Below are positions 36,901 through 51,423 of a DNA stretch of 64,000 bases, one piece after another. Position numbers and translations under genes: made by a program. Each line of letters starts with the position of its first letter. Positions within the stretch are counted from its first letter, which is position 1. The notes under the pieces were generated by a model. That model did no database searches and was not told the DNA's origin. It saw nothing but the letters and a program-made list of their open reading frames with translations. The DNA is from Nocardia harenae NBRC 108248 (GTDB lineage Bacteria > Actinomycetota > Actinomycetes > Mycobacteriales > Mycobacteriaceae), in NCBI RefSeq assembly GCF_001612885.1, contig NZ_BDBH01000001.1, positions 310,001 through 374,000 of the forward strand, written 5' to 3'.

Positions 36901-37541
36901 TCCAGCTCGGCCTCGATGCGCTCGGCGGGCTCGGTGCGCAGGTCGCGCGCGGCGAAGACCGGGGTCAGCGGCTCGGGCAGGATGCGCTGGGTGCCCGCGT
37001 CCAGGAACTGGGCGCGCAGCATCTCGTGCCTGCGCACCAGTCGCGCGACGGCGCGGCGCAGGCGCTCCGGATCGGCACCCGCGCCGTCGAACTCGACGAA
37101 CAGGTGTGCGGCGACGCCGCCGAGCGCCTGGTCACCGCGCCTGCCCATCCAGTACGCGTGCTGCATGGTGGCGAGGGGGAATTCGGGCGAGGGGTCGGCC
37201 TGGCCCGCGCTGTCCGCGCTCGCGGAGGAATTGACGGCCCCGCTACCGGTGGAACCCGCCCCAGCGGCGGTGCCCGCGCCGGTGGCGGTCGCGGAACCCG
37301 CGGCAGCCGAGTCCACGGGGGCCCCTGCGGCGAGCAGTTCTGCCCAGGCGTCGATCGTCGGCTCGAGGGCGAGCGCGGAGCTTCGGATGTCGTACCCCCG
37401 CCTGCGCCACCCGGCCGCCAGCCGCATGAGCTGCATGGAGTGCATGCCGAGGCTCACCAGATCGTCGTCGAAGCCGACTGCCTCCGGCGCGATACCGAGA
37501 TCCGCCGCCACGATGTCGCGCAGTTCCACCTTGCCGAGCAT
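33945..37541 (-). CDS. Nonribosomal peptide synthetase ArCP-Cy-A-PCP (MbtB-like)
   Basis: This 1198-residue protein begins [16 protein letters not shown]. An aryl carrier domain occupies residues 1-75, with Ser35 in LGMHSMQLM to carry salicylate. The cyclisation domain (about 115-550) has the DxxxxD motif within [13 protein letters not shown]. The adenylation domain (about 610-1040) has [21 protein letters not shown] and GGTTETAIH, followed by a PCP with GGDSIL near 1127. It activates Ser, Thr or Cys and heterocyclises it onto the aryl group. Unlike MbtB there is no terminal thioesterase. It is the first gene of the iron-boxed operon; the in-frame extension upstream of 37541 lacks a ribosome binding site. 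Confidence 0.88.
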   Translation of the reverse strand: MLGKVELRDIVAADLGIAPEAVGFDDDLVSLGMHSMQLMRLAAGWRRRGYDIRSSALALEPTIDAWAELLAAGAPVDSAAAGSATATGAGTAAGAGSTGSGAVNSSASADSAGQADPSPEFPLATMQHAYWMGRRGDQALGGVAAHLFVEFDGAGADPERLRRAVARLVRRHEMLRAQFLDAGTQRILPEPLTPVFAARDLRTEPAERIEAELERMRGEKSHQRMDVAAGQVIDIALTLLPEGEHRLHLDIDMLAGDAQSYRRVLDDLATLYDADDDALPPLGITFRDYLAEKERTAADTEADRAWWAERLPDLPDIPALPVLPENERRDPARSVRLHHWFDAAARAGLHANAHGNGVTTAVTLATVFGEVIARWSARQRFLLNVPLFAREQLHDDIDAVVGDFTNSVLVEIDASRVEPVLDRARRVQRELHTCAAHAEYEGLDVLRDLGRLRGAPVTPSVVFTSGLDLGELFSERVTRVFGTPVWIISQGPQVDLDAQVAELDGGLLVNWDLRRDALPDGVAETMFAEFLRILEALAAPGADWSAPLAIPLPAAQAAVRRAVNDTAEELGERTLHHAFFELAQRHPERTALLRAGGLATSYGELAGQALAVARALTAAGVRAGDTVAVLVPKGHRQIPAVLGVLAAGAAYLPIGTDQPAARRDRILTRADVRVVLVDSPAGQGAEHSTAAQLGTVPARDGNPATGIALPAEITAIDLMTALSGPALDAPLPATPDSTAYVLFTSGSTGEPKGVEVAHRAAANTVDAIARRFGIGAGDRHIGLSALNFDLSVYDIFAPLSIGGALACVAGATERDAQAWAALIAEAEVSVVNAAPGLLQMLADVATPAQLRSIRLVLTGGDRVRTRLADRFRAAVPGLRFVGLGGTTETAIHSTVCEVTDDFPAHWDSVPYGTPLANVALRVVNQRGEDCPDLVPGELWIGGASVADGYRGDAERTADRFVEHGGQRWYRTGDLARYLPDGTVDFLGRADHQVKIRGYRVELGEVESALAGLPGAGEAVALVTDSGRLVAAVTADGSAAIDPAKLRDQLPGYMIPEHVQVLAEIPLTPNGKLDRAAIRRLLVAGDLAAATAFVPPADEVEAALAYITAQVLGLERIGVETDFFDVGGDSILATTLTAKVRGLLAVDGFGVSGVLESRTVRRIARGLLDAEPQPGRLAQVATILLELAEVSLPDPASVV

Positions 37542-37615
37542 CCGACTCCTTAACCCGAAACAGCCGCCCCACATCGCACCCAGCGGTCTAATTTGACTGC
37601 TATGTCCGATTTGGT

Positions 37616-37634
37616 GTAGGCTAGGCTTGCCTAA
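37616..37634. promoter_or_regulatory. IdeR/DmdR-type iron box upstream of the core siderophore operon
   Basis: Read on the minus strand, TTAGGCAAGCCTAGCCTAC matches the actinobacterial iron-box consensus TTAGGTTAGGCTAACCTAA at 14 of 19 positions. It lies 75-93 bases upstream of the ArCP-Cy-A-PCP start, so the whole run down to the exporter is likely repressed by Fe-IdeR. Confidence 0.75.
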
Positions 37635-37722
37635 CTTTTCCAATGCTAACTCATGCGCGGGTTCACCGGGCCCGCGCGTCCACCGCGCGCACGGCGGTGG
37701 GCTCCGCCGCGCGCGACCGGCG

Positions 37723-37760
37723 GGCCGGGCAGCGGGGTCGCGTATCCCCCCTGCCCGGCC
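37723..37760 (-). terminator. Hairpin terminator after the C-A-PCP-E gene
   Basis: Arms GGCCGGGCAG (37723-37732) and CTGCCCGGCC (37751-37760) are exact reverse complements, and the inner GGGG/CCCC can extend the stem. It starts seven bases past the stop of the 37767 gene and lies upstream of the next iron box. It separates two iron-regulated transcription units. Confidence 0.65.
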
Positions 37761-37766
37761 GCTGCC

Positions 37767-40700
37767 TCACTCCGCGAGCGCGGAGACCACCTCGCGCCAG
37801 CGCGCCGGGTAGGCGGCGGCGACGTCGGGGCTCAGCACCGCGCCGTTGAAATCGAACTGCCCCACCAGAACCGGCGCACCGGCCCGCCGCACCACCACCG
37901 TCGTGATGTCGACGGTGAAGCGCAGCGGCAGCGCGGGGTGCTGAGCAACGCCGAACTCGGCGGTGAACTCCGCCATCGGCACCGGGGCCCACGGCCCTGC
38001 GCCCGGCGTGAGCAGGTCGAAGCGGCCGAGGTGGTTCAGCCGCAGCTGCCCGCGCACGGCCGTCGAGCGCTCGCCGAGCGCGGGCCGCCCCGCCGCGGGG
38101 GCCCACTCCGCGACCACCGCGCCTGGCACGGTCACCGTCTCCTCGACGGTGAACCAGCCGACCCGCCTGCTGTCGTCGTCTTCCGGCCGCCCGTGCGATT
38201 CCCGGGTGATCGCCACCCGCCCTTCCGCGTCGGCGAGCCCGTCGAAGGCGCGGGCGCAGGCCACGATCAGCAGCTCCTCCAGCGGGAGTTCGCCCGTCGC
38301 GCACCGGGCGAGCAAGGCCGCCGTGCGCTCCGGATCGAGCTCGGCCAGGTGCTGGTGCGCGTCCGCGGCCCGGTCGGTCGCCGGATCGGTGAGCCGCCCG
38401 GCGAGCGGCGTCCCCAGCACCGGAAGCGGTTCGCCCGCAGCGGCGATCGGCGCCTCGGCCCGGGCGAACTCGACCAGCGGGGCGCGCCCGCCTGCCAGCC
38501 CGCGCAGGTCGTCGGCGAGGACGAGCCAGGACACCACGTCCACCGCCAGGTGGTGGATGGAGAGCAGCAGCCGCGGCTCCGGACCGGTGAGCACGGTGGC
38601 GGCGACCATCCGCCCCGCCGCCGGGTCGAGCCGGTCGACGGTGGCGGCGAGCAGCTCGCGCGGCGGCGCCGAGCCGGGCGCGGCGGTGGCGACCTCCACC
38701 CGGAACTCCTCCGGCGCCAGCACGATCAGCGCGGGGACGCCGTCGGCCGTGCCGAGCCGGGAGCGCAGCGCCGGGTGCGCCGTCGCCAGCGCGCCGAGCA
38801 CCGCCGCGACCTCGGCCGGGCCGGTCTCCGGCGGGAGCGTCAGCAGCTGGCTCTGGGTCAGGTGCTCGTACCCGCCATGGCCGATGATCTCGAGGGCAAG
38901 CGCGGTCAGCGGGAGCACCGCACCGGCCGCCGGCACCTCGCCGCCGGTATCGGGCTCCCCGGCGCCGTCCAGCAGCGCGGCGAGCTCGCGCAGGTCGGCC
39001 GCGCCGAGCACATCCCGTGCCGCGACCCGGTAGCCCGCGCCGCGCAGCCGGGAGACCAGGGCGATCACGCCGATGCTGTCGATGCCCAGATCGACCGGGC
39101 TGTCCAGTATTCCGGCGCTGCCCGCGTTCATCTCCGCGAGCACGCCGAGCAGCGCGCGCTCGGTCTCGGTGCCGGGTTCGGCCGCGGCGCCGGTCGCCAC
39201 CGGGGCGGTGAGCAGCGCGGTCGCGGCGTGCGTGTCGAGCTTGTCGTTGCGGTTCAGCGGGATCTCGGCCACGTGCACGATGCGGGTGGGCACCAGGAAC
39301 TGCGGGAGCCTGCGGGCGGCGGCCGCGCGAATCGCGGTGGCGGGGCGGTCGCTGACCACGAGCGCGCCGAGCCGGGTGCGGCCGCCCGCGGTGAAGGCGA
39401 GGGCGGCGGCGTGCCGCACGCCGGGGATCTCGCGCAGGACGACGGTGGCCTCGTCCGGCTCGACCCGGTAGCCGTTGATCTTCACCTGGCTGTCGATGCG
39501 GCCCTCGTAGACCACGGTGCCCGCGCCGGTGCGGCGCACCAGATCGCCGGTGCGGTAGCGCCTTCCGGCCGGGCCCGCCACGAAGGTGACCGCGGTCTGC
39601 CCCCGGCGGTGCAGGTAGCCCTCGGCCAGCTGGGCACCGGAGAGGTACAGCTCGCCCTGACCGCCGGGTGGCACGGGGCGCAGGCGGTGGTCGAGTACCT
39701 CGGCGGTCATTCCGCCGAAGGTGTGGCCGATGGTCGGGGCCTCGTGCTCGTGCACATCGGCCATGAGCGCCTCGACCGTGGTCTCGGTGGGGCCGTAGAA
39801 GTTGATGACGCGGGTGCCGGCGAGGCCGCGCAGGCGGTTCCAGGTGTCCTGGGAGATGGCCTCGCCGCCGAGCGCGAGCACCCGCAGCCGGCAGTGTTCG
39901 CGGCCGTCGCGGGTGGTGAAGAGCCCCGCCGCGATCAGGCGGTTCAGCATGGACGGCGAGGTGTCGAAGATATCGATGCCGCGCGTGGCGATGGCCGCGA
40001 CGATGCGCTCGGCGTCGGTGCGCTCGCCGTCGCCGAGCAGCACGACGGCGTGGCCGGAGAGCAGGGCGATGCTCGGCTGCCAGGCGGCGTCGAAGCCGGT
40101 GGACCAGCCGTGGCCGACGCGCAGCGGGCGGCCCGCCGCCGCGCTCTCCGGGGCGAATATGCGGCGTTCGTGGTTGCCCCAGTGGTTGAGGAGGGCGCGG
40201 TGCGGGACCGCGACGCCCTTGGGGCGGCCGGTGGTGCCGGAGGTGAAGACGACGTAGAAGGGGTTCTCCGCCGGAATCGGCGGGAACCCGTCGCCCGTGG
40301 CGGGGGCGGTGCTGCCCGCAGCAGCGGAAGTGCCGCCGGAGGATGCCGGTGGGGCTCCGGCGGGGAGTTCGCGCAGGTCGCCCGCGTTGTCGGGGACGAG
40401 GTGGGTGAGCCCGGCCTCGGCGAGCACACCGGCGAGGGCGGCGTCGGCGAGGACGAGGCGGGCGCCGGAGGTCTCGGCGATGTAGGCGAGGCGGTCCGGC
40501 GGGGTGGCTGGGTCGACGTGCACGCAGGTGGCGCCGGTGAGGCCGATGGCGAAGGGGGCGTGCAGGACCCGGCGATCGCGGGGCAGCGCGACCGCGACGG
40601 CGCTGCCCGGCCCGGCCCCGCGCGCGGCGAGCCCGCGGGCCAGCACCAGGACGGCGGCGGCGAACTCGGCGTACGAGTGCTCCCCGACCTCGTCCACCAC

Positions 40701-42086
40701 CGCGACGCGCTCCCCGAACCGCTCGGCGGTCGCCAGCAACGTGTGCGGCACATCCCCCGGCACCGCGACCGCGTCCGGCGCGGCCAGCGCCGTGGGCTCC
40801 CGGTCGAGCAGCACGGCGACGTCGGCGGCGCGCGCGGCGCCGGTGATCCGCTCCAGCACCGCGAGCACCCGCTCCGCGAGGGCGTCCGGCTCGAAGCGCC
40901 GCACCAGATCCGGCCGGATCTCCACCCGGTTGATCAGCGACCCCCGCTCCAGCACCGGAACAACCGCGATCGGGTAGTGGCTCGGCGAGTCGATGCGCCG
41001 CGGCACCAGCGAGGCGCCGTCACCGAGCGGCATGCGCGCGGTGATATCCCCCATCGGCGTGTTCTCGAAGACCAGCAGGGTGTCGAAGAGCTGCCCGGCC
41101 CCGGCCCGCTTGGTGATCTCCGCGATGCCGAGGTACTCGTGCGCCCGCAGCCGCGCGACCTCCTTCTGCAGCTCGGCGCCGATCGCGGCGGGCGCCCGAT
41201 CGTCCAGCCGGACCCGCACCGGAATCGTGGTGACCAGCGCCCCGACCAGCCGATCGGCATTCGGCAGCGAGCCGTCCCGGCCCGAGGTGGTCTGCCCGAA
41301 CACCACGTCGTCGCGCCCGGTGAGCGCGGCGAGCACCCGCGCCCAGGCCAGCTGCAGCACGGTGTTCAGCGTGAGCCCGTGCGCCCGCGCCCAGCCGGTG
41401 ACGGCGGCGGTGCGCTCCGGCGACAGCCTGGCCTCGCCGAGCACCGGGATATCGGCGGGCGCGGGCCCGGCGATCATGGGCATGGGCGCCAGCCCGGCCA
41501 GCGCCTCGGCCCAGGCCCGGCCCGACGCCTCGGTATCGCGGCCGGCCAGCCAGGCCGCGTGCTCGCGCAGCGGCGGGGCGGGCGGCAGCGCGGCGCCCTC
41601 GCCGCGGTGCAGCGCGAGCAGATCGGCGAAGATCAGCGGAATGGACCAGCCGTCCACCACGATGTGGTGCGCGGTGCAGACCAGCTCGTACTCCTGCTCG
41701 CCGACCCGCGCCGCGACCACCCGGAAGAGCGGCCCGGCATCCAGGTCGATCCTGGTCCGCCCCTCGTCGAGATAGAGCCGCCCGGCGGCGGCCGCCGGGT
41801 CCGGCTCGGCGCGCAGATCCACCTCGCGCCAGCCGATCCGGCCGGTGGCGGTGATCACCAGCACCGGGTGCGGCAGCCCGTCGGTGACGACCGCGCCGCC
41901 CAGGTGCGGATACCGCTCCAGCACCTGGTCGAAGGCCTTGCGCAGGCTCCCGAGATCGGCGAGGCCGTCCACCCGCACCGCGAAGGTCACCAGGTAGGGG
42001 TCGACCTCGCCGGAGGTCGCGCTCACCGAGTACAGCCCGCGCTGCAGCGGCGAGAGCGCGACGACGTCGAGGATGGCCGTGCTCAC
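37767..42086 (-). CDS. Nonribosomal peptide synthetase C-A-PCP-E
   Basis: This 1439-residue protein starts at a GTG overlapping the previous stop. Condensation domain with HHIVVDGWS near residue 140; adenylation with [11 protein letters not shown] near 618, FDAAWQPSI and FYGPTETTVE; a PCP with GIDSIG near 1002. The terminal epimerisation-type domain has HHLAVDVVSW near 1175, with the usual Gly after Asp replaced by Val. Acidic residues at two pocket positions of the A domain (Asp in DIFDTSP, Glu after TETTV) fit a basic substrate such as lysine or ornithine derivatives. No release domain is present. It is cotranscribed with the C-PCP gene. Confidence 0.85.
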   Translation of the reverse strand: MSTAILDVVALSPLQRGLYSVSATSGEVDPYLVTFAVRVDGLADLGSLRKAFDQVLERYPHLGGAVVTDGLPHPVLVITATGRIGWREVDLRAEPDPAAAAGRLYLDEGRTRIDLDAGPLFRVVAARVGEQEYELVCTAHHIVVDGWSIPLIFADLLALHRGEGAALPPAPPLREHAAWLAGRDTEASGRAWAEALAGLAPMPMIAGPAPADIPVLGEARLSPERTAAVTGWARAHGLTLNTVLQLAWARVLAALTGRDDVVFGQTTSGRDGSLPNADRLVGALVTTIPVRVRLDDRAPAAIGAELQKEVARLRAHEYLGIAEITKRAGAGQLFDTLLVFENTPMGDITARMPLGDGASLVPRRIDSPSHYPIAVVPVLERGSLINRVEIRPDLVRRFEPDALAERVLAVLERITGAARAADVAVLLDREPTALAAPDAVAVPGDVPHTLLATAERFGERVAVVDEVGEHSYAEFAAAVLVLARGLAARGAGPGSAVAVALPRDRRVLHAPFAIGLTGATCVHVDPATPPDRLAYIAETSGARLVLADAALAGVLAEAGLTHLVPDNAGDLRELPAGAPPASSGGTSAAAGSTAPATGDGFPPIPAENPFYVVFTSGTTGRPKGVAVPHRALLNHWGNHERRIFAPESAAAGRPLRVGHGWSTGFDAAWQPSIALLSGHAVVLLGDGERTDAERIVAAIATRGIDIFDTSPSMLNRLIAAGLFTTRDGREHCRLRVLALGGEAISQDTWNRLRGLAGTRVINFYGPTETTVEALMADVHEHEAPTIGHTFGGMTAEVLDHRLRPVPPGGQGELYLSGAQLAEGYLHRRGQTAVTFVAGPAGRRYRTGDLVRRTGAGTVVYEGRIDSQVKINGYRVEPDEATVVLREIPGVRHAAALAFTAGGRTRLGALVVSDRPATAIRAAAARRLPQFLVPTRIVHVAEIPLNRNDKLDTHAATALLTAPVATGAAAEPGTETERALLGVLAEMNAGSAGILDSPVDLGIDSIGVIALVSRLRGAGYRVAARDVLGAADLRELAALLDGAGEPDTGGEVPAAGAVLPLTALALEIIGHGGYEHLTQSQLLTLPPETGPAEVAAVLGALATAHPALRSRLGTADGVPALIVLAPEEFRVEVATAAPGSAPPRELLAATVDRLDPAAGRMVAATVLTGPEPRLLLSIHHLAVDVVSWLVLADDLRGLAGGRAPLVEFARAEAPIAAAGEPLPVLGTPLAGRLTDPATDRAADAHQHLAELDPERTAALLARCATGELPLEELLIVACARAFDGLADAEGRVAITRESHGRPEDDDSRRVGWFTVEETVTVPGAVVAEWAPAAGRPALGERSTAVRGQLRLNHLGRFDLLTPGAGPWAPVPMAEFTAEFGVAQHPALPLRFTVDITTVVVRRAGAPVLVGQFDFNGAVLSPDVAAAYPARWREVVSALAE

Positions 42087-43750
42087 GCGCCGAACTTCGC
42101 GCCGAGCGCGGCCAGCACCGCCGGGTCGAGCCCGGAGGCGCTGAGCGGCGCGGCGGCGGGCTGCGGCTCCGGTGCCGCCTCGGCGGCCGGCTCCAGCTGC
42201 TCGGCGAGCTCGCGCACCGCCGGGAAGCCGAACACGGTCTGCACCTCCAGCGCGTACCCCTGCTCGGCCAGCACGGTGACCAGCCGCAGCGCGGCGATGG
42301 AGTCGCCGCCGAGCGAGAAGAAGGTGTCCTCGCGGCCGACCTCGTCGTCCTCGTCCAGCTCCAGCACGGTGCGGATGGCGGCGGCGAGGGTGTGCTCGGC
42401 CTCGGTCTGCGGCGGGCCGCCGAGGCCGGGGCCGAGCTCGCCCGCGGTGCCGGCGGGCGGCTGGAACAGGGTGATGCCGCCGCTCGCGTCGACGTCCACG
42501 CCGTCCCGTCCCGGGACGCCCGCTTCGGAGCCGCGGCCGTCGGCCCAGGCCAGGGCGCGGCGCTCGAGGTCGGCGACGAACTCGGGCAGCGCGGCGGGCG
42601 CGGCGGGCGAATCGACGGTCACCAGCGCGCCGTCGTCGTCCAGCCGGACGTCGACCAGCAGGTCGACGCCGTGCGGGCGGGCGAGCCGCCGGTCGATCTC
42701 GCGCGCGGTGTACCCGGCCCCGCTGTGCGCGACGGCACTGCCGGACCGCACCACCAGCGCGGCCTGGAAGAGCGCGCCGCCGGAGACCGCGGCGGCGCCG
42801 CGCAGCCGATGGGTGAGGAACTCGATGCGGGTCGAGCCGTGCGCCCGCGCGGCGGAGAGCACCTCGGCGGCGTCGAGCACGGCCTGCCGCGGCGCCGTGG
42901 CGCCTGCGAGGCCGCGCAGCACCAGGTAGTTGCCGAAGCTGCCGATGGTCCGCGCGGTGGCCTCGTCCCTGGCCGGGTCGAGCAGCCCGACGACCGGATC
43001 GGCGCCGAGCCCGGAGGTGCTCAGCGCACCGGCCAGCAGCGCCGCGAAGGCGGCCGCCGGGTCCTGCCCCGCGGTGAGATCGGCCAGCGCCTCCGGCGCG
43101 ATCCGGAAGCCGTGCCGCGCGGCCGCGCCCGGCTCGACCGGCACCGCGCGCTCCGGCAGCGCGCCGAGCCGCTCCAGCCAGTACCCGGCGTCGGCGTCCG
43201 TCGCCGGATCCACGGCCATCCCCTTGACCAGCGCCGGAACCGCCGCGCGGAAGCTGGAGCCGGTGACCTCGCCGGTGTCGAGCGCGGCGAAGAACTCCTC
43301 GGCGAGCAGCTCCAGCGAGACATCGTCGGCGGCCACCGGGTGCACCGTGAAGGCCAGCACCGCGCGCTCGCCGGTGCGCTGCAGCGTGACCCGCACCGGG
43401 TGCTCGCGGACCAGGTCGAACACGTGCCCCGCATCCGGCTCGCCGAGCTCGAGCACCGAGCCGGGCAGCTCATCGGCCCGCTGGTAGGGCACCCGGCGAT
43501 CGTCGGGGAAGACGCTGCGCAGGATCTCGTGCCCGGTCAGCACCGCGGTCACCGCGCGGCGCACCGCGTCGGTACCGAGCTCGCCGCTGATCTCGAGGGC
43601 GAGGAAGAGATTCGCCGCGGGGCTGCGGCGCAGCCGCTCCGGGAGGAGCGCGGCCTGCTGGGCGGGGGCGAGCGGCACCGGGCGCGCGGACCTGCCCGCG
43701 GCGCCCGCGCCGTTCCGGCCGGTGGAGTCCTGCACGAGCGAGTCTGGCAT
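42083..43750 (-). CDS. NRPS protein with degenerate condensation domain and PCP
   Basis: This 555-residue protein starts at the ATG at 43750 after GGAAGG. Residues 25-430 follow the condensation fold (PVPLAPAQQAALLPERL at the start), but the HHxxxDG motif reads HPVAADD (137-143): the catalytic second His is Pro and the Gly is Asp. A PCP follows with FFSLGGDSIAALRL near residue 480. There is no adenylation domain, so the carrier must be charged in trans. The C domain is probably structural or a docking platform. An iron box lies about 85 bases upstream. Confidence 0.8.
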   Translation of the reverse strand: MPDSLVQDSTGRNGAGAAGRSARPVPLAPAQQAALLPERLRRSPAANLFLALEISGELGTDAVRRAVTAVLTGHEILRSVFPDDRRVPYQRADELPGSVLELGEPDAGHVFDLVREHPVRVTLQRTGERAVLAFTVHPVAADDVSLELLAEEFFAALDTGEVTGSSFRAAVPALVKGMAVDPATDADAGYWLERLGALPERAVPVEPGAAARHGFRIAPEALADLTAGQDPAAAFAALLAGALSTSGLGADPVVGLLDPARDEATARTIGSFGNYLVLRGLAGATAPRQAVLDAAEVLSAARAHGSTRIEFLTHRLRGAAAVSGGALFQAALVVRSGSAVAHSGAGYTAREIDRRLARPHGVDLLVDVRLDDDGALVTVDSPAAPAALPEFVADLERRALAWADGRGSEAGVPGRDGVDVDASGGITLFQPPAGTAGELGPGLGGPPQTEAEHTLAAAIRTVLELDEDDEVGREDTFFSLGGDSIAALRLVTVLAEQGYALEVQTVFGFPAVRELAEQLEPAAEAAPEPQPAAAPLSASGLDPAVLAALGAKFGA

Positions 43751-43834
43751 CGCGATCCTTCCGCGCCGCGGCGAATCGACGACCGCCCGGCTTCCATCCG
43801 AACAACCGATCGCCTGTCCGAGGGACCGAGCGAC

Positions 43835-43853
43835 CAAAGTTAGCCTATCCTAA
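43835..43853. promoter_or_regulatory. IdeR/DmdR-type iron box of the C-PCP / C-A-PCP-E operon
   Basis: On the minus strand TTAGGATAGGCTAACTTTG matches the consensus TTAGGTTAGGCTAACCTAA at 15 of 19 positions. It lies between the stop of the binding-lipoprotein gene (43886) and the start at 43750. Confidence 0.8.
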
Positions 43854-43885
43854 CGAAATCGCCCGGTCCGCACCAACCGCCCCGG

Positions 43886-44869
43886 CTACTTGTTCAGCGC
43901 CTCGAAGGTCGGGGCCAGCTTGTCCAGCACATACCGGGTGTTCAGCGGGGTGGGGGTGTTCAGCGCGCTGATCGTCATGACATCGATGAAGGCGATGCCG
44001 CCGGACTTCACCGCGGGCAGCTCGGCATAGCCGGGCAGCTGCTTGAACTTCTCCTCGAAGGCGGGCATCGCGCCGCAGACCAGCATGTCGGAGGTCAGGT
44101 CGCCCAGCCGCTCCGGCGAGAGCGCCAGCCTGCCGCCCGCGGGGGCCTCGGCCGCGATCTGCTGCGGGATGCTCATGCCGAGCCGCTCGAACAGCGCCGC
44201 CGAGCCGTCCTTCGGGTCGGCCAGCACCATGAGCTGCGCCGGACCGGTGAGCATGCAGGTCAGGAAGGTCTTGCCGCGCAGCCCGGGGTACTTCGCCGCG
44301 AACTCGTCGACCTTGGCGTCGACGCCGTCGACGATGCCCTCGGCGTCGTCCTCCCGGCCCAGGATCCTGCCGAGCGCGGTCACCTGGTCGACCCAGTTGT
44401 CCACCTGGGCATTCGGGGTCACCGCGCCGATGGTCGGGGCCAGCTTGCCGAGCTTGTCGTACATGGCCTGGTCCACCAGGTAGCTGGGCACCAGGATGAG
44501 ATCCGGCTCCAGCCCGGCGATCTGCTCGGCGATATCGCCGCCCGCGTTGAGCACGGTGGCCTGGCTCAGCGAGTCCGGCTCCCACGGCACCTTGGTCTTG
44601 GCGCCGATGGAGATGTTGTCGGCGTAGCCGACCGGGGTGATCCCGAAGGCCTGGGTGGCGTCGAGCCACTGGTTACCCAGCGTGACGATGCGCTCCGGGG
44701 TGCCCTCGACCACGGTCTCGCCGTAGTTGTGGGTGATCGTCACCGCGCCGTCGCCCCCTGCGGAGCCGCCCGAGTCGCCACAGGCGACCACGCCGAGCGC
44801 GACCCCGAGTGCGAGCAGCGCGAGGCCGAGCCGGGCGGCGGGGCCGCGTCTCCTCGTTGTCGACGGCAT
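43886..44869 (-). CDS. Iron-regulated ferric-siderophore-binding lipoprotein
   Basis: This 327-residue protein has a twin-Arg-like start (STTRRRGP), a hydrophobic stretch LALLALGVALG and the lipobox VVAC. The mature part begins with a Gly/Ser spacer, then ITHNYGETVVEGTPERIVTLGNQWLDA, the usual opening of FecB/FepB-type binding proteins. GLEPDLILVPSYL and a backbone helix follow. It should bind the ferric siderophore outside the membrane and hand it to an importer. It has its own iron box, which overlaps the end of the upstream NRPS gene. The start follows GGAGCTGACCC. Confidence 0.87.
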   Translation of the reverse strand: MPSTTRRRGPAARLGLALLALGVALGVVACGDSGGSAGGDGAVTITHNYGETVVEGTPERIVTLGNQWLDATQAFGITPVGYADNISIGAKTKVPWEPDSLSQATVLNAGGDIAEQIAGLEPDLILVPSYLVDQAMYDKLGKLAPTIGAVTPNAQVDNWVDQVTALGRILGREDDAEGIVDGVDAKVDEFAAKYPGLRGKTFLTCMLTGPAQLMVLADPKDGSAALFERLGMSIPQQIAAEAPAGGRLALSPERLGDLTSDMLVCGAMPAFEEKFKQLPGYAELPAVKSGGIAFIDVMTISALNTPTPLNTRYVLDKLAPTFEALNK

Positions 44870-44902
44870 GGGTCAGCTCCTCGTATCGAATGGTCGGTTC
44901 AC

Positions 44903-44912
44903 CAAGGTTAGG

Positions 44913-44921
<9 letters not shown>
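44903..44921. promoter_or_regulatory. IdeR/DmdR-type iron box overlapping the NRPS stop codon
   Basis: The plus strand reads CAAGGTTAGGCTAAGCGAA, 15 of 19 matches to the consensus including an 11-base exact core GGTTAGGCTAA. It lies 34-52 bases upstream of the lipoprotein start at 44869. The TAG stop of the upstream NRPS gene (44913-44915) falls inside it. Confidence 0.85.
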
Positions 44922-50426
<5,505 letters not shown>

Positions 50427-50439
50427 GGCGGAGCTCCGC

Positions 50440-51381
50440 TCAGGCAGGTGAATCGGTGAGATAGCCGCCGCGGCGGAAGAACTCGGCGCCGGCGTGCTCG
50501 GTGCCGTCGGCGGTGCGGACCCGGGTGATCACGAGCCCGAAGTTCTTGCCCCGGATCGGATTCGGGCCGCAGACCACCGTGCCGCCGTCCTCCTGGACGA
50601 CGACCCGGCCCGCGGTGCCGCCGTACCGCGCCTCGGAGACCTTCGCCGCAAGCACCTCGACCCGCTCGCCCCGGTAGTAGGCGAAGGCCCGCGGGTACGG
50701 CGCGGAGAGCGCGCGCACGAACCGCTCCAGATCGACGGCCTCCCAGCTCCAGTCGAGCAGGCTGTCCCGCTCCGAGCGCTTGTGGAAGTAGGTGCGCTCC
50801 TCCTTGCGCTGCGGCGTCCACTCGGCGGTGCCTGTGGCCAGCGCGTCCAGCGCCGCGTGCACCGCGCCGGGGATCAGCTCCATGCCCGCCTCGACCAGCT
50901 CGGTGCCGGTGGCGCCGGGCGGGATCGGCAGCCGGTGCTGCACCAGGATGTCGCCGGTGTCCAGCTGCTCGTCCATCCGGTGCACGGTCAGCCCGAACTC
51001 GGACTCCCCGCTGATCAGCGCCCACAGCACCGGCGAGAAGCCGGTGAATTTCGGCAGCAGCGAATCGTGCAGGTTGAGCGTGCCGTGCGGCGGCATGGCG
51101 TACAGCTCGGCGGGCATCCAGGTGTACCAGCTGTTCACCACGATGACGTCCGGCTCGGCCAGCTTCACCAGGTCGATGGTGGCCGCGTCGGCCTGCTCGG
51201 TCAGGTGCACCGGGATGCCGTGCTCGCGGGCCAGCTCCTCGACCGAGTCGGAGAAGATGCCCTTGTAGGCGTGCTCGCTCGCCGGATGGGTGACCGCGAG
51301 GACCACCTCGTGCTCCGAATCGATCAGAGCCTGGAGTGTGCGGCGGCCCCAGGTCTGGAAACCGAACGACACGATACGCAT
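50440..51381 (-). CDS. Formyltransferase of siderophore synthesis (Fmt-fold)
   Basis: This 313-residue protein has the formyltransferase catalytic triad: Asn103 and His105 in LNLHDSLLPKFTG and Asp141 in QLDTGD. An OB-like C-terminal domain follows (ERVEVLAAKV, GKNFGLVITRV). It uses formyl-tetrahydrofolate. Being next to an N-hydroxylase and NRPS genes, it probably makes N-formyl-N-hydroxy-lysine (or -ornithine), as formyltransferases do in coelichelin or rhodochelin pathways, rather than formyl-Met-tRNA. It has its own iron box and is followed after 13 bases by the large NRPS gene. Confidence 0.85.
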   Translation of the reverse strand: MRIVSFGFQTWGRRTLQALIDSEHEVVLAVTHPASEHAYKGIFSDSVEELAREHGIPVHLTEQADAATIDLVKLAEPDVIVVNSWYTWMPAELYAMPPHGTLNLHDSLLPKFTGFSPVLWALISGESEFGLTVHRMDEQLDTGDILVQHRLPIPPGATGTELVEAGMELIPGAVHAALDALATGTAEWTPQRKEERTYFHKRSERDSLLDWSWEAVDLERFVRALSAPYPRAFAYYRGERVEVLAAKVSEARYGGTAGRVVVQEDGGTVVCGPNPIRGKNFGLVITRVRTADGTEHAGAEFFRRGGYLTDSPA

Positions 51382-51403
51382 GAACCGAACCTCGCCCTCG
51401 ACA

Positions 51404-51422
51404 GTAAGTAAGGCAAACCTAC
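51404..51422. promoter_or_regulatory. IdeR/DmdR-type iron box of the formyltransferase-NRPS operon
   Basis: On the minus strand GTAGGTTTGCCTTACTTAC matches the consensus at 13 of 19 positions. It lies 23-41 bases upstream of the formyltransferase start and directly abuts the hydroxylase stop codon. Confidence 0.65.
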
Positions 51423-51423
51423 C

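Noticed and set aside
50428..50439. Palindrome GCGGAGCTCCGC at the large NRPS ribosome binding site
   Set aside because: It could mask the GGAG site, but short GC palindromes are frequent here and no leader regulation is otherwise indicated.
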